Shown here in pieces: positions 21,408 to 33,354 of a DNA stretch of 64,000 nucleotides. The DNA is from Rhexocercosporidium sp. MPI-PUGE-AT-0058. Its lineage: Eukaryota > Ascomycota > Leotiomycetes > Helotiales. Within the stretch, counting starts at the first letter, position 1; each line of letters begins with the position of its first letter. The notes beneath the pieces are model-generated. The model was given only the letters and a program-made list of their open reading frames with translations, ran no database searches and was not told the DNA's origin. The DNA lies in assembly GCA_020746875.1 (NCBI GenBank), contig JAGTJL010000019.1, positions 620,001 through 684,000 on the forward strand, read 5' to 3'. The translations under genes were made by a program, and so were the position numbers.

Positions 21408-23689
21408 ATGCCTAGGGATCGACCCGCAACAACGGGCTACGCCCGAATAGCCCAGGCCGAAGACTCCGACTCAGAGAACGATGATCTGGCAAACAGTTAT
21501 GCCTCCCTCCAGCCAGCAGGCGCTCCACGCTTTGCATCCATCACACAACCTCGTGCCCATGGGGGTATGTATACAGATGGAGCGAACTCGCCAACTAACT
21601 CACGAAGACCTCGCTATCGACGGCGGATGCGGAGCAATTCCTCGGGCGTGGACATCAAGGCTATCAATGCAAGGTTGGAACGATGGGCCGACGAAATAGC
21701 CTCGAAATTCAAGATCAACAAGGTCAAGGGTAAAACGGAGGAGGAGGAGAAGCTCGAGATACACCATTCCGTTTTCCAGGCTCCGGAGGGCATACGGCCT
21801 GCGACGGCCGAAACGCTGGCATCGGATGTTGATAATGGGCGAATGACGAAAGCGGAGTTCGAGGAGGTGGTGGAGAGTGTCCGAATTGCCATCGAGCAGG
21901 GCATGCATCCCAAGATGATCACACAAGGTAGCTCTGGGAGTTACTTTGCTCGGAATTGCGATGGCAAGGTTGTTGGTGTCTTCAAGCCCAAGGACGAGGA
22001 ACCCTATGCAGCGGGCAACCCTAAATGGAACAAATGGATACATCGGAACCTGTTTCCCTGTTTCTTTGGCAGAGCATGCCTCATTCCCAATCTCAGCTAC
22101 GTCTCTGAAGCTGCTGCATATACGTTGGACTGCCGGCTGCGGACGAATTTGGTCCCATACACGGATATCGTACACCTCTCCTCGAAATCCTTTCATTACG
22201 ACTTCTGGCATCGGAGGAACTTTTACAGGAAGAAGAAGGCCTTTCCGCCGAAAGTTGGAAGCTTTCAGGTTTTCTTGAAAGGATTTAAGGATGCAAATAT
22301 CTTTCTACGAGAGAATCCCTGGCCGGATCATTCGAGTGGAGGGTACAGACCGACGGACGCACCAAGAAAAAAGACCAAGCCATGGAGGGAGACCTGCAGA
22401 CCGAACGGTTCTAGATCAGACGATGAAGATGAAGGAGAGAACAATCCTACGCCCCAATTGGAGGGCCAAAATAGACGTTTCGTTTGGACAGACACGCTCC
22501 AACAATCGTTCCGGGAGGAGTTGGAAAAGTTGGTCATTTTGGATTACATTATGCGGAACACGGATAGAGGATTAGACAACTGGATGATCAAGGTTGATTT
22601 TGAGAGCCAGGATGTTTCGATTGTCTCGGAACCTGTTCAGATGAATCCCCGAGAAGAGGAGCGCTCACCACGACTAGTTTCTACAGACAACTTGGATGCA
22701 CATCCATATCGTGTTCAACAACCTATGGAGGCAACTAGCAGATCTGCAACGCCTTCAAGGATTGGTGGTCCTACGATGTCGATTGGAGCTATTGACAACA
22801 GTCTGTCGTGGCCCTGGAAGCACCCTGATGCTTGGAGGAGTTTCCCATTCGGTTGGCTGTTTTTGCCAGTATCACTTATTGGCCAACCATTCTCTCAAAA
22901 GACTAGGGATCATTTCCTGCCACTTTTGACCTCCAAACAATGGTGGAGTGAGACTCAACTAGAGCTGAGGAAGGTTTTTAGCCAGGATGATGACTTTCAA
23001 GAGAGAATGTTCGCGAGACAGGTTGCAGTCATGAAAGGGCAGGCATGGAATGTGGTCGAGACCCTCAAGCTGGCCGATCATGGACCACTTGAGCTGACCA
23101 GGAGAGCTAGGGTCTGTGTCTGGGATGACCTTGTTGATATCCCAGTTGCAGTACCTATGCGGGTCCCGTCCGCAGAAATGCGAAGACGACATGACCTTGG
23201 GCTTAACAAGGATCTTCACGAAGGTGAGGAGGAAATGGACATTAGCGCAGCTAACTCAGCACCACAACCTGCCGACCTGCTTGGTCTCGGCCTGGCAAGT
23301 CCATCAACAGAGTTACCAAACCCAAATCGTTTCAGTCTCTCAAGCCCAAGAGCAAGCCAGGAAATACAGTCTCCACCAGCTACAGAATCTGGCGCCCTTG
23401 GAGACACACGCAAGAATGGCCAGGTCAAATTCTCCGACCGTCCAACATACAACCATTCGAGAGCTCGCATGAGCTATGACGGGCCATCGAGGTCCCCTAC
23501 TGCCACTCGTGAGAGACGATTCTCCTTCACTCACCGCAGTCGAAGAGGTCCCCGATGTTGTATGATGATGACCTGGAAGGGGATTTGGGGTATGCTGCAG
23601 CAGAGGGAATGGAGGGGAACCAGCGCAAGGTTATTGTAGAGAGACTCGAGACGGTAAAGAGCAAAAACCCGGTGTTTACATGGTGTTAG
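21408..23689 (+). CDS. LSB6: Phosphatidylinositol 4-kinase type II
   Basis: Phosphorylates phosphatidylinositol to PI4P at Golgi, endosome and vacuole membranes. From the ATG at 21408 the kinase core appears in family order: glycine-loop-like TQGSSGSYFAR (about residue 171), ATP-binding Lys in VFKPKDEEPY (about 191), LFPCFFGRACLIPN, SEAAAYTLDCRL, and the catalytic DYIMRNTDRGLDNWM near 379. The Cys-rich palmitoylation loop of animal enzymes (CCPCC) is reduced to FPCFF. The main frame stops at 23639. The family C-terminus (YDDDLEGDLGY...KNPVFTWC) is encoded in another frame, 23561-23689. A 56-nt GT-AG intron at 23492-23547 would join them (741 aa); a one-base error or frameshift is the alternative. 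Ending in TWC hints at a functional C-terminus. Confidence 0.9.
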
Positions 23690-24548
23690 AAAAGAGCAGA
23701 AATATGGTATTCGGATGTATCATAGCAAACGGTTCGGAGCACATGAGGCGTTTGGTTGATGCGTGGATACGTACAGATTTAGATTCTTCATCATGTACTG
23801 TAAAGGATTTGGGACTTTCAATCTGTTAGAAATAAGGACGTCTTGAGTGACTGAGTACAATCTGTGTCCACCCTTTGTCTGGATTGAAAATGGTCTTTGG
23901 CCAAGCATCCCCAACTGACAAGAATTGCCCCTTTTGATTGATACGACTCAACAAGCGAAGGCGAAGTCATTACCTCATGATCACGATCAGCTGATACGAA
24001 AACTTCTATCTTTTCTACCGACAGCTCACCTTAACGCCGACGACTGTAATTTCCCTCAACATCACTCTTTACTTTCTTGACTTTCTTGACTAAGTTGACT
24101 TCATTTTCGGAGATAAAACCACGCCATAGATCTTTGCGCACCTACATTATCGCCGCTACCCTTTTAGTCAGCTCCACAGGGATTCCACTAAGAGCCGCCC
24201 CAAATTCGGAGCGATCACAAAACACCAGGACGAAGGGTGACAAAGATTCAATCGTGATTTCTCATATTCCTACCGCGAATACATTCACTTTTGCGCGTCC
24301 TCGGCCTCGGAAATTGATACTGGGAACCATTCGCCTTCACTTCTTTCCTTTTCCTGCGACCAAAAGATCCATGCCTTCCTTGCGACACAGCACTCTCGCC
24401 CCTCCTTGATCTCGCAGCCTGCGGCAACAGTCAACGACTGAACCGTATCCTTACCTGAGGACCACAACTAAGGAAAATCGCAACACGACTCTAACGATAC
24501 TACGTCTGCATGCGACCGTAACGCGAAGACCGACGGTGGATTGCAGAG
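23690..24548. other. Intergenic, promoter and leader of SNF2-RING gene
   Basis: Tandem arrangement. The second half is pyrimidine-rich with several short open frames (longest 24077-24409) and no recognisable product. Confidence 0.45.
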
Positions 24549-27500
24549 ATGACGTCTTGGAATAATGCAAACGGTGCCGGGCCATTCTACTCACCTTCGA
24601 ACTCGACCTCGAACGACACGGCGGGACATCGAATGGGTCATACAGAGCAGCCTCGTCTCGGCCAACATGCAGCCGCGCACACCATGAGGTCGTCACAGCC
24701 TCGTGGTAGTTATTTGAATAGCCACAATCCTGGAAGATCTTCGAACGTGCCTCCTAATACTGCGAGTGGTCAACCTGCTTTCCCTACACAGCAGCGAAAT
24801 GGTTGGAGTCCAAGTGCACTGCTAAACCCTCGAGGCTACAACTCTGCACCTTCTCGCCCTCCTCCACAGAACAACGTTCCCACTCCCAACAACCCTCCAA
24901 GTCAGCAGTCTCAGATGTTCCAGTTTGACAGTCCTGGAGGTGAGCCGCAGCAGGTCTACCAGCCGCCACCAGCTCCCCAGTCCAACTACCACCAACGTCC
25001 CCAGAATGGTATGAACGGTGGATTCTCACCTTATGCAAATGGGAATGGAAATGGTGTCACCAATGGGGGAACGGGAGGTATGAGCAATATGTTGGAGCGC
25101 ATGCACAACATTACGGATCGGAGTATGGTGCCTCAGAAGCGGAGAAAGATGGATGATGAGCACGACAATCATAGGAAGGCAGAGTTCAGTGGGGGAGGAA
25201 AGGGCGGACCTTTGGGCGAATACATGAGAGAGAAGAGGAAGGAGGGTCAACGAGAGGGCATGGCCAATGGAACCGCACCTGTCAGCATTGACGACGATGA
25301 CGAAGAAGTCCAAATCGTTGGGGATTCAGGCGACAAGGAGGTCTGTTATGGTCGGATTGAGGGTGTCCAGATCAATGCCTTCAAGGTCCCAACTCCAAAG
25401 GCGGGGGCGAAGGCGGTCAGCGACGGATTTTGGCCCCAGGTCAGTACACTCTCACCTTTGTTTGTTCTCGCGTCGGGGATCTGAATTCTGGAGAGCCTGT
25501 CTTTAAATGAAGGTCTTCAAACTATCGACTTGGTCAAATGCTAATACGCTAGCCCAGGTCAAAATAGTACTGAGAAGGAGATTTGGAGACAAAACAACCA
25601 TTATTCATGCTGTTGACAGTACGCGAGAAATCATAGGCTGTGTCGATGTCACCACTTCCATCGGACTCACCCCTATCCTTGACTCGAAGTACGGCATCCG
25701 GACATCAGCAAGAATCCTCACCAGGCAAAAGAAAGCGGGCGACCTAGAGCCAGGTTCATCTGACGTGTCTCGACGCTACGACTTGGATCTGACTCTCTAC
25801 GGAGCAAAGAAGTGGGCTCTCGCCATTGGAAAGCACCTTTCCCAGAAGCAGCTCTGGCTTCGAACGCCACTTTTCGTTGAGGCAGGCATTGAGCTACACA
25901 ACCCCCACACCATTCAAAGGCCTCAACAGCCACCTCCACGGCAGATGACTTACGGGGGATCGCGCCAAGCCGTGATGCGAACTACCGAGGAAATGAAGAA
26001 CGACATCGTGGATATGTTCGACTCTTTAGAGCGCTCTGAGAATTTGCCGGAAATGGATGCCGATCCTCGTATCACAACAGAGCTTCTCCGCCATCAAAAG
26101 CAAGGCTTGTACTTTATGATGAATAAGGAAAAGGAACGTGTTTTTAGAGCAGAGGAAAAAGGCAATAGCTCGCTTTGGCGGCTGAACATCTCTGCAAGAG
26201 GGGAACGGAGCTATTACAACGTCATTACCGGGCAAGAAGAGAACCAAAATCCACCACAGGTCCTCGGAGGAATCCTGGCTGATATGATGGGTCTCGGAAA
26301 GACCTTGCAAATTATCAGTTTAGTAGTACAAACACTCGACGAGGCGATGGCATGGTCTAAGCTAGCTCCATGCAGCTCCCAGGACAACAGAGAGCTTTGC
26401 CCTGTGCGTAAGGGTAAGAATAAGGTTCCGCTTCCGAAGCTCGAACAGGTTCCTCTTGCTATAAATTGCAAAACGACTCTTCTGGTTTCTCCTCTTTCTA
26501 CGATCGCCAATTGGGAAGAGCAGATGAAGCAACACGTGAAGCCTGGAACGCTAAAATACTACGTATATCACGGTGCGAATCGAATCAAAGACATTCAAAA
26601 GCTGGCTGAGTTTGATATCGTGATTACTACGTATGGATCAGTCGCTACTGAATTCAATAATCGAAGCAAAAAGAAGCCTGGTGTTTACCCGTTGGAAGAG
26701 ATGAACTGGTTCAGAATTGTTCTCGACGAAGCTCATATGATTCGAGAGCAGTCAACTCAGCAATCGAAGTCCATATGTAGACTGTCTGCGGACCGTCGAT
26801 GGGCTGTTACAGGAACACCTGTCCAGAATCGTCTTGAGGACCTAGGAGCTCTAATCACGTTCCTCCGTATCAAGCCCTTCGATGAAAAAGGTGGCTTTGC
26901 TCAGTATATCATGTCTCCATTCAAGATGTGTGATCCCGATATCATTCCTAAACTCAGATTACTAGTTGATAGTATCACTTTAAGACGACTGAAAGACCGA
27001 ATTGACCTTCCTCCACGTCACGATCAGCTTGTGAAGCTCGACTTCAACGCCGAGGAACGTGCTATTTACGAGATCTTCGCTAAGAACGCTAGCGACCGAA
27101 TCAAGGTTATCGTTGGACAGCGCGAGAAGTCGTTAAGCGGCAAATCCTACGTTCATATCTTACAGTCCATCCTTCGACTTCGATTGATTTGTGCTCATGG
27201 AAGAGATCTGCTGGGTGAAGAGGACTTGAAAGTTATGAGCGGGTTAAGCAAAGACTCTGCAATCGATCTTGATAGCGAAGATGAAGACGAGAACCGACCG
27301 GTATTGTCAGCAAGACAGGCTTACGAAATGTACAACTTGATGAGAGAAACAAACGCCGATATTTGCCTTGCGTGCAATCGTAAGATCGGCCCAAACGAAG
27401 ACGCAGACGTCGACGGCGATGCTAAGGATCAAATAATTGGCCACATGACTCCGTGTTTCCACATCATTTGTAACGCCTGTATCAATCGATATAAGGCTGA

Positions 27501-28230
27501 CATGGAAGATGTCGCTCAAGGGAAGCAGCAGTTCAACTGCCCAATCTGCCAACAGTACATCAAACTCTCATACTTCGAGCTTCGACAATGTGGACTGGAT
27601 GATGATCAAGAGTCGTCTCGATTGAAATCCAAGGACTCAAAGCATGGAAAGAGTTTAGACGGCTACAGCGGGCCTCACACGAAAACAAAAGCGCTACTTC
27701 ATGACCTTCTTACGTCCCACCAAGAGTCCCTAGCGATGCCAGACGAGCCTCCTATCAAGAGTGTCGTGTTTTCCGGTTGGACAGCTCATTTAGACCTTAT
27801 CCAGCATGCTCTTGCTGAAAATGGTATCACATTTACGCGGCTCGATGGCAAAATGTCCCGTACAGCTCGTGGGGCAGCATTGGACGCGTTTCGCGACGAC
27901 CCATCGATCCACGTAATTCTCGTTTCTATAATGGCCGGTGGTCTCGGCCTGAACCTAACTACAGCGAACAAAGTCTACGTTATGGAACCTCAATACAACC
28001 CAGCTGCCGAAGCCCAAGCCGTGGACCGAGTACACCGTCTAGGTCAAAAGAGAGAGGTTACTACGGTCCGATATATCATGAACGACAGCTTTGAAGAGAA
28101 AATGCTTGATCTGCAGGAGAAGAAGAAGAAGTTAGCGAGCCTGAGTATGGACTCTGAGGGCAGGGGACGCATCGATAAGGCTGAAGCGGCTCGGAAACGT
28201 TTGGAGGATCTGCGCAGTTTGTTCAAGTAG
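24549..28230 (+). CDS. SNF2-family DNA translocase with RING finger (Rad5/HLTF-like)
   Basis: The model has two exons, 24549-25439 and 25558-28230, joined in phase 0 (WPQ|VKIVL), giving 1187 aa. The N-terminal 240 residues are Asn/Pro/Gln-rich and disordered. A KRRK nuclear signal and an acidic DDDDEEVQIVG stretch (possible SUMO-interacting motif) follow. The SNF2 ATPase half has GGILADMMGLGKT (about residue 533), LVSPLSTIANW, and the DEAH box (VLDEAHM, about 687). A RING finger is inserted at about 900-962 (CLAC...CFHIICNACI...CPIC). The C-terminal helicase lobe has SIMAGGLGLNL and DRVHRLGQ. A RING between the two lobes is the layout of Rad5, HLTF and Uls1, which remodel stalled forks or SUMO-marked chromatin and act as ubiquitin ligases. 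A clear HIRAN domain is not visible, so strict Rad5 orthology is unproven. Confidence 0.9.
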
Positions 28231-29632
28231 TGCGGCCATTGCGTTGTTGTATTCTACGTCGTTCTCGTCTGCGTTTAGTCGTCGCATATGAGTTCGGTGC
28301 TTGGTACTTTTGAACGTTGAGCATTGAACGTTGCATGTTGAACGGAAATTTGATTTGACTTGGTTTGGCGTTTGAGTGGCATAGCATGGGCTGGGAGTGC
28401 TTGGCACTGCACTGGGTCGGACTGGATTGAGGCTGGGATTGGGATGGAGAGGAACCATGCATTTTAGAGAGTGGCGTTTTGACTTTTGATGGCATATATC
28501 CTTAGGTCTGCTTTCTTTCGCTTAATTGATCAAGCGAGCATGCATTTGTAGGGAATAAAGATCAGATGCGTTGGCATTAGATAGACAGAGAGGCGCAATT
28601 GTGACATAATTTGGCGGTGCGAAGGACATATGAGAGTTTTTTCCCTCGCGTCATTTCTTCCCAGGTCAAGTTTGAATTGTTGAGGTGAGCGTTCCTACTG
28701 GTAAAGAGATGTGAAGCAGTTGTTCTGCGGCGAGCAAAGTGGCGTGGTTCGTCTACTCTCGTTGCTCGTTGTGTTTTGTGTGACTGCAAGTCCATGTGAG
28801 GTGGGAGGGGCGGGAGGGAAGGCGGAACGATGTTCGGCAAGAAATTTGCAGGGGGTTGGTTGTCTTGCTGACTTACTGAGAGGTATAGGGTTGAGGTAGG
28901 ATTGGAACTTGGGACTTGGGTTGGATTGGGGGAACATTCGATGGTTGCTGGTGGGAGAGAGAAGGTGATTAGATGGTAGAGCCTAAAGGTACGTGCTAAC
29001 GAACGGTAAACAGACAAGACTTTGTTGCGAGAGAACTGTTGCGTATGAGGTGAGCTGAGCAAGGCTAAAAGCAAAACACATGGATAGGTTTGGAATTGAG
29101 CGAAGATAGATTGAAAGCTCAGTGTGCTGTTGAGATAGGGAACATATGTGTCCTAGGGGGGAGGTGGGTGGTCGGTAGTTTGGCTGGCTGAATTAATGAA
29201 CATATGACACTTGCAACGTCCTAGACATGCTGCAAAGTGCATACTTCCTGAATGAAATGAAGAAGACTGACTACCACTGTGTCGCATGTTAAGGTATACT
29301 GCAGTGGTATGTGGTGCATACAGGCGTGGTCAAGTCACAGGTTCACAGATAGAAAGGTGTGATGTTGATTTATTTGCCAATGTTTTCCTCTCATTCCATT
29401 CCTGCAAGCTATCTATGCAACTCTCAATTCAAGATGGGGAGGAAAAGGTTCCCAGTCCCATAAACGCCCAGGTGCCCCGTTGAGTATCGAAGCAAAGACC
29501 CTCCCTTGCATAGACACATCCGATCTGATATGTCCTTCCATGCAGTTGATATTTCCATTCCACCCAGCAGTCCCAGACCCCCAAAAACCCAGATCCATAC
29601 CCTGTCTCCCTCCAGACTCCTTCCCAGCCTAT
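28231..29632. other. Long convergent intergenic region, no gene recognised
   Basis: 1.4 kb between two convergent stops. It contains short imperfect repeats of GAACGTTGAGCATT type (28310-28345) and G/T-rich DNA. An open frame of 165 codons on the minus strand (28577-29074) is low-complexity with no recognisable motif. Confidence 0.45.
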
Positions 29633-30603
29633 CTAACACTCACCTTCACCCTCCTTCAAGTTCCTAAAATGCCATCCCATCGCACCCAAATTCAAGTATC
29701 CCTCCGCAGCTTTCTCAACACCAACTGGCTTCCCATCTGCCTTCAAAGTAGCTGTTCCGAATGTCGCGCGTACGTTGCGTCCTTCGTGCTGCTTTGAAGT
29801 CATGGGTCGCTTCTTCTGATGAGTTGGAAGGTTGTCGGTTGCCGAGGAGGCTGAGGAGGCGGGAGTTGCGAAGGAGGAGGAGGTGAGTAGTGATGAGTGG
29901 ATGTTTGGAATATTGGTGCCGAGATGGTGGTGGCCAGTCATAACGGGAGCCTGGTTCGAAAGAATAGGGACGGTTAGGGAAGAAGACTTGTGGCCATCCA
30001 GCTCATCATTCCTCTTCGCGAAACTCGAGTAGGTAGGTAATGACGAAGTAGCCGTAGCTGCAGCGGGAGTGGATGATGCTGGCGAGTTGAAGTAGATAGG
30101 CGGTGGTGCCTTCTTGCCAATCTCCTTTGGGAGAGGGTTGCTGCATCCGATCCAGTAGTAGTGATCACGGCGGAAGAGAGACTTCACCAGAAGGTGGCCT
30201 GCGAGGTAGCGTGGATGATGGGGGTTATTGGCGTCCCTGAGGAGATGGTTAGCATCTTGCGCATGTAATTCGAGAATCGAGGACTGAGATAATAATGATG
30301 GGGATTGAATTTCCCATATCAAGGAGTATGATTATACATACCAATCAACGATCTGATATCTGATCACTGTACAGAGACATAGAGTTAGGAAAGTTGCTCC
30401 TAGCAAGGTATCTCCTCAAAGTACTCAGATAGACTTGAAACAACACAAGTCTGAAGGATATCTCGATGGGGAGGGTGAATTCGAAAATACTCACGTTCTT
30501 CGGGCTTGATGGTATTCAAAGGGGGTAGGCTAGCCCAGACATTCTCCGATTTCGGTAGAGAAGGTGGGGTCGCGCCAGTAGTGCTGAGAGGTGGAGACGC
30601 CAT
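29633..30603 (-). CDS. Fungal protein of unknown function
   Basis: Exons are 30603-30495 (or from 30726), 30366-30342 (25-nt micro-exon) and 30236-29633. They join in frame to read KPEELIRYQIVDWDANNPHHPRY across both junctions. From the ATG at 30603 (strong A/G context, CACAATGGC) the product is 245 aa; ATGs at 30654 and 30726 are in frame and would add 17 or 41 residues. The conserved-looking core is the first 100 residues, with aromatic HLLVKSLFRRDHYYWIG; the rest is Ser/Thr/Ala-rich and probably disordered. There is no signal peptide, membrane segment or known motif. Splice sites are canonical (GTGAGT, GTATGT donors; CTAAC branches). It is transcribed away from RRP8. Confidence 0.7.
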
Positions 30604-31193
30604 TGTGGTTGACCTTATCGATGTCGTGTTCTGTGATGGTTTACGAGAGAACATGGTCTCGAGAAAGAAAGCGTAGTGTATATAGTCGCGTAATTCTGAA
30701 GGCGAAAGTTGGGGTGCGCTAAGCATGATCGTGAATTTGATTTGATAGCGGCAAGGTGAACAGCGACCACCCTCATTGATTTCTGAAAATGCCGGACTTC
30801 GCTGGCTGATGATGACTTCCTTGTCGGGAACAATGGGAGCTTCTTGGCTTCTCCTTTGTTTACATTAACTTTCGCAACTCGCTAAATCATCTTGCCTGTC
30901 ACTTCAGAAACGGGTCGTTTCTTGTTCTTGGAGATTCAGTGGTCCATCCATCTCACAACTGCCCTATAATTACTCCAACTATCCCAAGCTCATATCATCC
31001 TTATGTCATGTAGACCAGCCCGTTTCAAAGCCTTGAGGCTAAACGAGAAGGAATAGGGGAGCGCGCCAAGACGGGCGCTCCCGTAACCAAGTGGGGCAAC
31101 CCATGCTCAGACCAAAACCTCGTCTCAAAAAATATAAATTTCTAATCCCACCACGGCAACACTTCCCTTCCATCCCCACCACAACACGCCAAA
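30604..31193. promoter_or_regulatory. Divergent promoter region between unknown gene and RRP8
   Basis: About 590 bp (467 bp if the upstream gene starts at 30726) separate two head-to-head genes. It therefore must hold both promoters and leaders. No specific element could be assigned with confidence. Confidence 0.5.
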
Positions 31194-32888
31194 ATGTTCG
31201 CAGTTCCAGGATGGTCCGTCTCTTCGAGTCTGCTAAAAGCAGAGAGACCTGAAGGAGCGAAAGGTGTTCCTGCGAAAGTGGAGGAGCCGGAAGCTGTTAT
31301 TGAGGGGGAGTCGAAGAAGAGCAGTAAGAAGCGCAAGCGCAATGCGGAGATGGGGAAGAAGGGCCCGAAGGATGTGAATGTGGGGAATATGGAGGAGTTA
31401 TGGGAGACGGTTATTGAAGGGAAGCCGAAGGAGAAGAAGCTGAAGGGTGAGAAGAATGGGGAGAAGAAGAAGAAGAAGATGGTTGCTGAGGGAGAGGCTC
31501 TAGGTGAAGCTGCAGATGGGGAGAGCAAGGTTACATCGGCACCCAAACCGAGGGATGCGAAGATGTCGGTGGGTAATGTATCAAGCGACGAGATTGAGGG
31601 CACAGAGGAAGTCATCGAGGCACCAAAAGAGAAAATGAAGAAGGGCAAAACGCTGAAAGAGAAGAAGCGCGAGAAGAAGGCCAAACTCAAGGCAATGGCA
31701 GACGGCACAACCCCAGATACAACAACAACCTCTTCCTCAACTACAGAAACCATACCGCTACCACCAACCAAAACCAGCTCTCAACCTCCTAAACCAACAC
31801 TCACCCCCCTCCAAGCCAGCATGCGCCAAAAACTGGTCTCCGCGCGCTTCCGCCACCTCAACCAAACCCTCTACACAACGCCCTCCGCAAACTCCCTCTC
31901 CCTCTTCGCCTCCAACCCCGAGATGTTCACCGAATACCACGAAGGCTTCCGGCGGCAGGTCGAAGTCTGGCCCGAAAACCCCGTCGACATCTACCTCTCC
32001 CAGATCCTCACGCGAGGCGCAATCAAGGGTCCCTCACGAGGGAACCCCCTCTCCAAAGTAACCCAAGACCAACCACTTCCCCGCACAGAAGGAACATGCA
32101 CCATCGCAGACCTAGGATGCGGCGACGCCGCCCTGGCTACATCGCTACAACCTCACCTCAAAAAACTCAAACTCCGCATCCACAGCTTTGATCTCCAGTC
32201 CCCCTCGCCCCTCGTCACAAAAGCAGACATCGCGAACCTCCCACTGAAAGATGGCAGTGTGGACGTAGCGATCTTCTGCCTGGCGCTGATGGGAACGAAC
32301 TGGGTTGATTTCATAGAAGAGGCTTTCCGGATCCTGCGCTGGAAAGGTGAGCTCTGGATCGCGGAGATAAAATCACGATTCGGGCGCGTCGCTTCCGCCG
32401 GCTCAAGCTCTGGGGGTAAGAAAGTCGTCTCCCACAGCGTCGGAAACCGTAAACGACCCCTCGACAAGAAATCCCAGAAAGCATCCGACGAAGCCGCGAA
32501 CGATGAACTCGCAGCCGTAGAAGTCGACGGGCAAGACGACCGCGGCGGCGAGACGGACGTGAGTGCTTTCGTGGAGGTGCTGAGGAAGAGGGGGTTTGTT
32601 CTCCGTGGTGAGGGACAAGGAGGGGAGAAAGCGAGTGTCGATTTGGGGAATAGGATGTTTGTGCGTATGGGGTTTGTGAAGGGGACGACGCCGATCAAGG
32701 GGAAAGGGGTGGTTGCTCCGAAGGGCGGGGAGGAGTTTGGTGTTGGTGCTGGGAAGGGGGGGAAGGGTGAGACGTGGAAGAGGAAGGCGAAGGGGAAGTT
32801 TCTTGATGGTGAGGGCGAGGGAGGGGAGGAGGCGCATATTAGTAGTGAGGCAGGGGTTTTGAAACCTTGCGTTTATAAATTGAGATGA
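31194..32888 (+). CDS. RRP8: 25S rRNA adenine-N1 methyltransferase Rrp8
   Basis: A single-exon gene of 564 aa. In yeast Rrp8 makes the m1A mark in domain I of 25S rRNA and aids early pre-rRNA cleavage in the nucleolus. The N-terminal 190 residues are Lys/Glu-rich with repeated KKKRK-type clusters, fitting nucleolar targeting. The conserved domain begins around residue 205 (LQASMRQKLVSARFRHLNQTLY). It continues with FTEYHEGFRRQVEVWPENPVD, the SAM-binding ADLGCGDA (about 304), FCLALMGTNW, and WIAEIKSRF. An insertion of basic/acidic linker interrupts the C-terminal part before FVEVLRKRGF and MFVRMGFVKG. The length is greater than yeast Rrp8 (392 aa) because of the tails. Base use shifts strikingly, from A/G-rich to C-rich to G-rich along the gene. 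Confidence 0.93.
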   Translation: MFAVPGWSVSSSLLKAERPEGAKGVPAKVEEPEAVIEGESKKSSKKRKRNAEMGKKGPKDVNVGNMEELWETVIEGKPKEKKLKGEKNGEKKKKKMVAEGEALGEAADGESKVTSAPKPRDAKMSVGNVSSDEIEGTEEVIEAPKEKMKKGKTLKEKKREKKAKLKAMADGTTPDTTTTSSSTTETIPLPPTKTSSQPPKPTLTPLQASMRQKLVSARFRHLNQTLYTTPSANSLSLFASNPEMFTEYHEGFRRQVEVWPENPVDIYLSQILTRGAIKGPSRGNPLSKVTQDQPLPRTEGTCTIADLGCGDAALATSLQPHLKKLKLRIHSFDLQSPSPLVTKADIANLPLKDGSVDVAIFCLALMGTNWVDFIEEAFRILRWKGELWIAEIKSRFGRVASAGSSSGGKKVVSHSVGNRKRPLDKKSQKASDEAANDELAAVEVDGQDDRGGETDVSAFVEVLRKRGFVLRGEGQGGEKASVDLGNRMFVRMGFVKGTTPIKGKGVVAPKGGEEFGVGAGKGGKGETWKRKAKGKFLDGEGEGGEEAHISSEAGVLKPCVYKLR

Positions 32889-33354
32889 TGGGCTAAGGGG
32901 AGCGAGATATATGTTTGAGATAAGAAAATGGAAAGAAAGCCGTGCGGCAGTGGTCACGCGCGCAAACATGGCAAATTCGCTTCAGTAGACGTCTATATCG
33001 TTACTCATTGCTCATTTGCTATGCATCTCTCAATTAAGATCAAGATGGGAGAATTTGCATCTATCTCTCTCCCTAGCCATGACCGATGGAGAAGGGCAAA
33101 TAAACACGAAGGGCATCTCGTAAGCATCTAAATAAATAACGCCAGGAAAAGGTCATTGAAGATTGTCTATCTCAATCCTCTTCATGCGATGATGCTCCGT
33201 CCGTCCGCCTTCCATGGCAAGCATTCATATTCCCCAGCACGGCCTGGTGCAACCCCGTCCATATGCTACCGAATCAAATCAATCTGCCAGTCTCCCATAC
33301 GCCCGCCGTACCCAATCTGTACTTCCCAGTTCCTGCCTTTATGCATAGACCCAA
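32889..33354. other. Convergent intergenic region RRP8/DDI1
   Basis: 466 bp between the two stop codons; no gene recognised. It will hold both terminators. Confidence 0.5.

Noticed and set aside
21565..21607. Apparent intron in LSB6 with GTATGT donor, CTAAC and AAG acceptor
   Set aside because: It is 43 nt, so removing it would break the long open frame that runs through it into the kinase domain.
31142..31771. 209-codon Ser/Phe-rich minus-strand frame
   Set aside because: Shadow of the lysine/glutamate-rich N-terminus of RRP8; the composition is what reverse-complemented AAG/GAG codons give.
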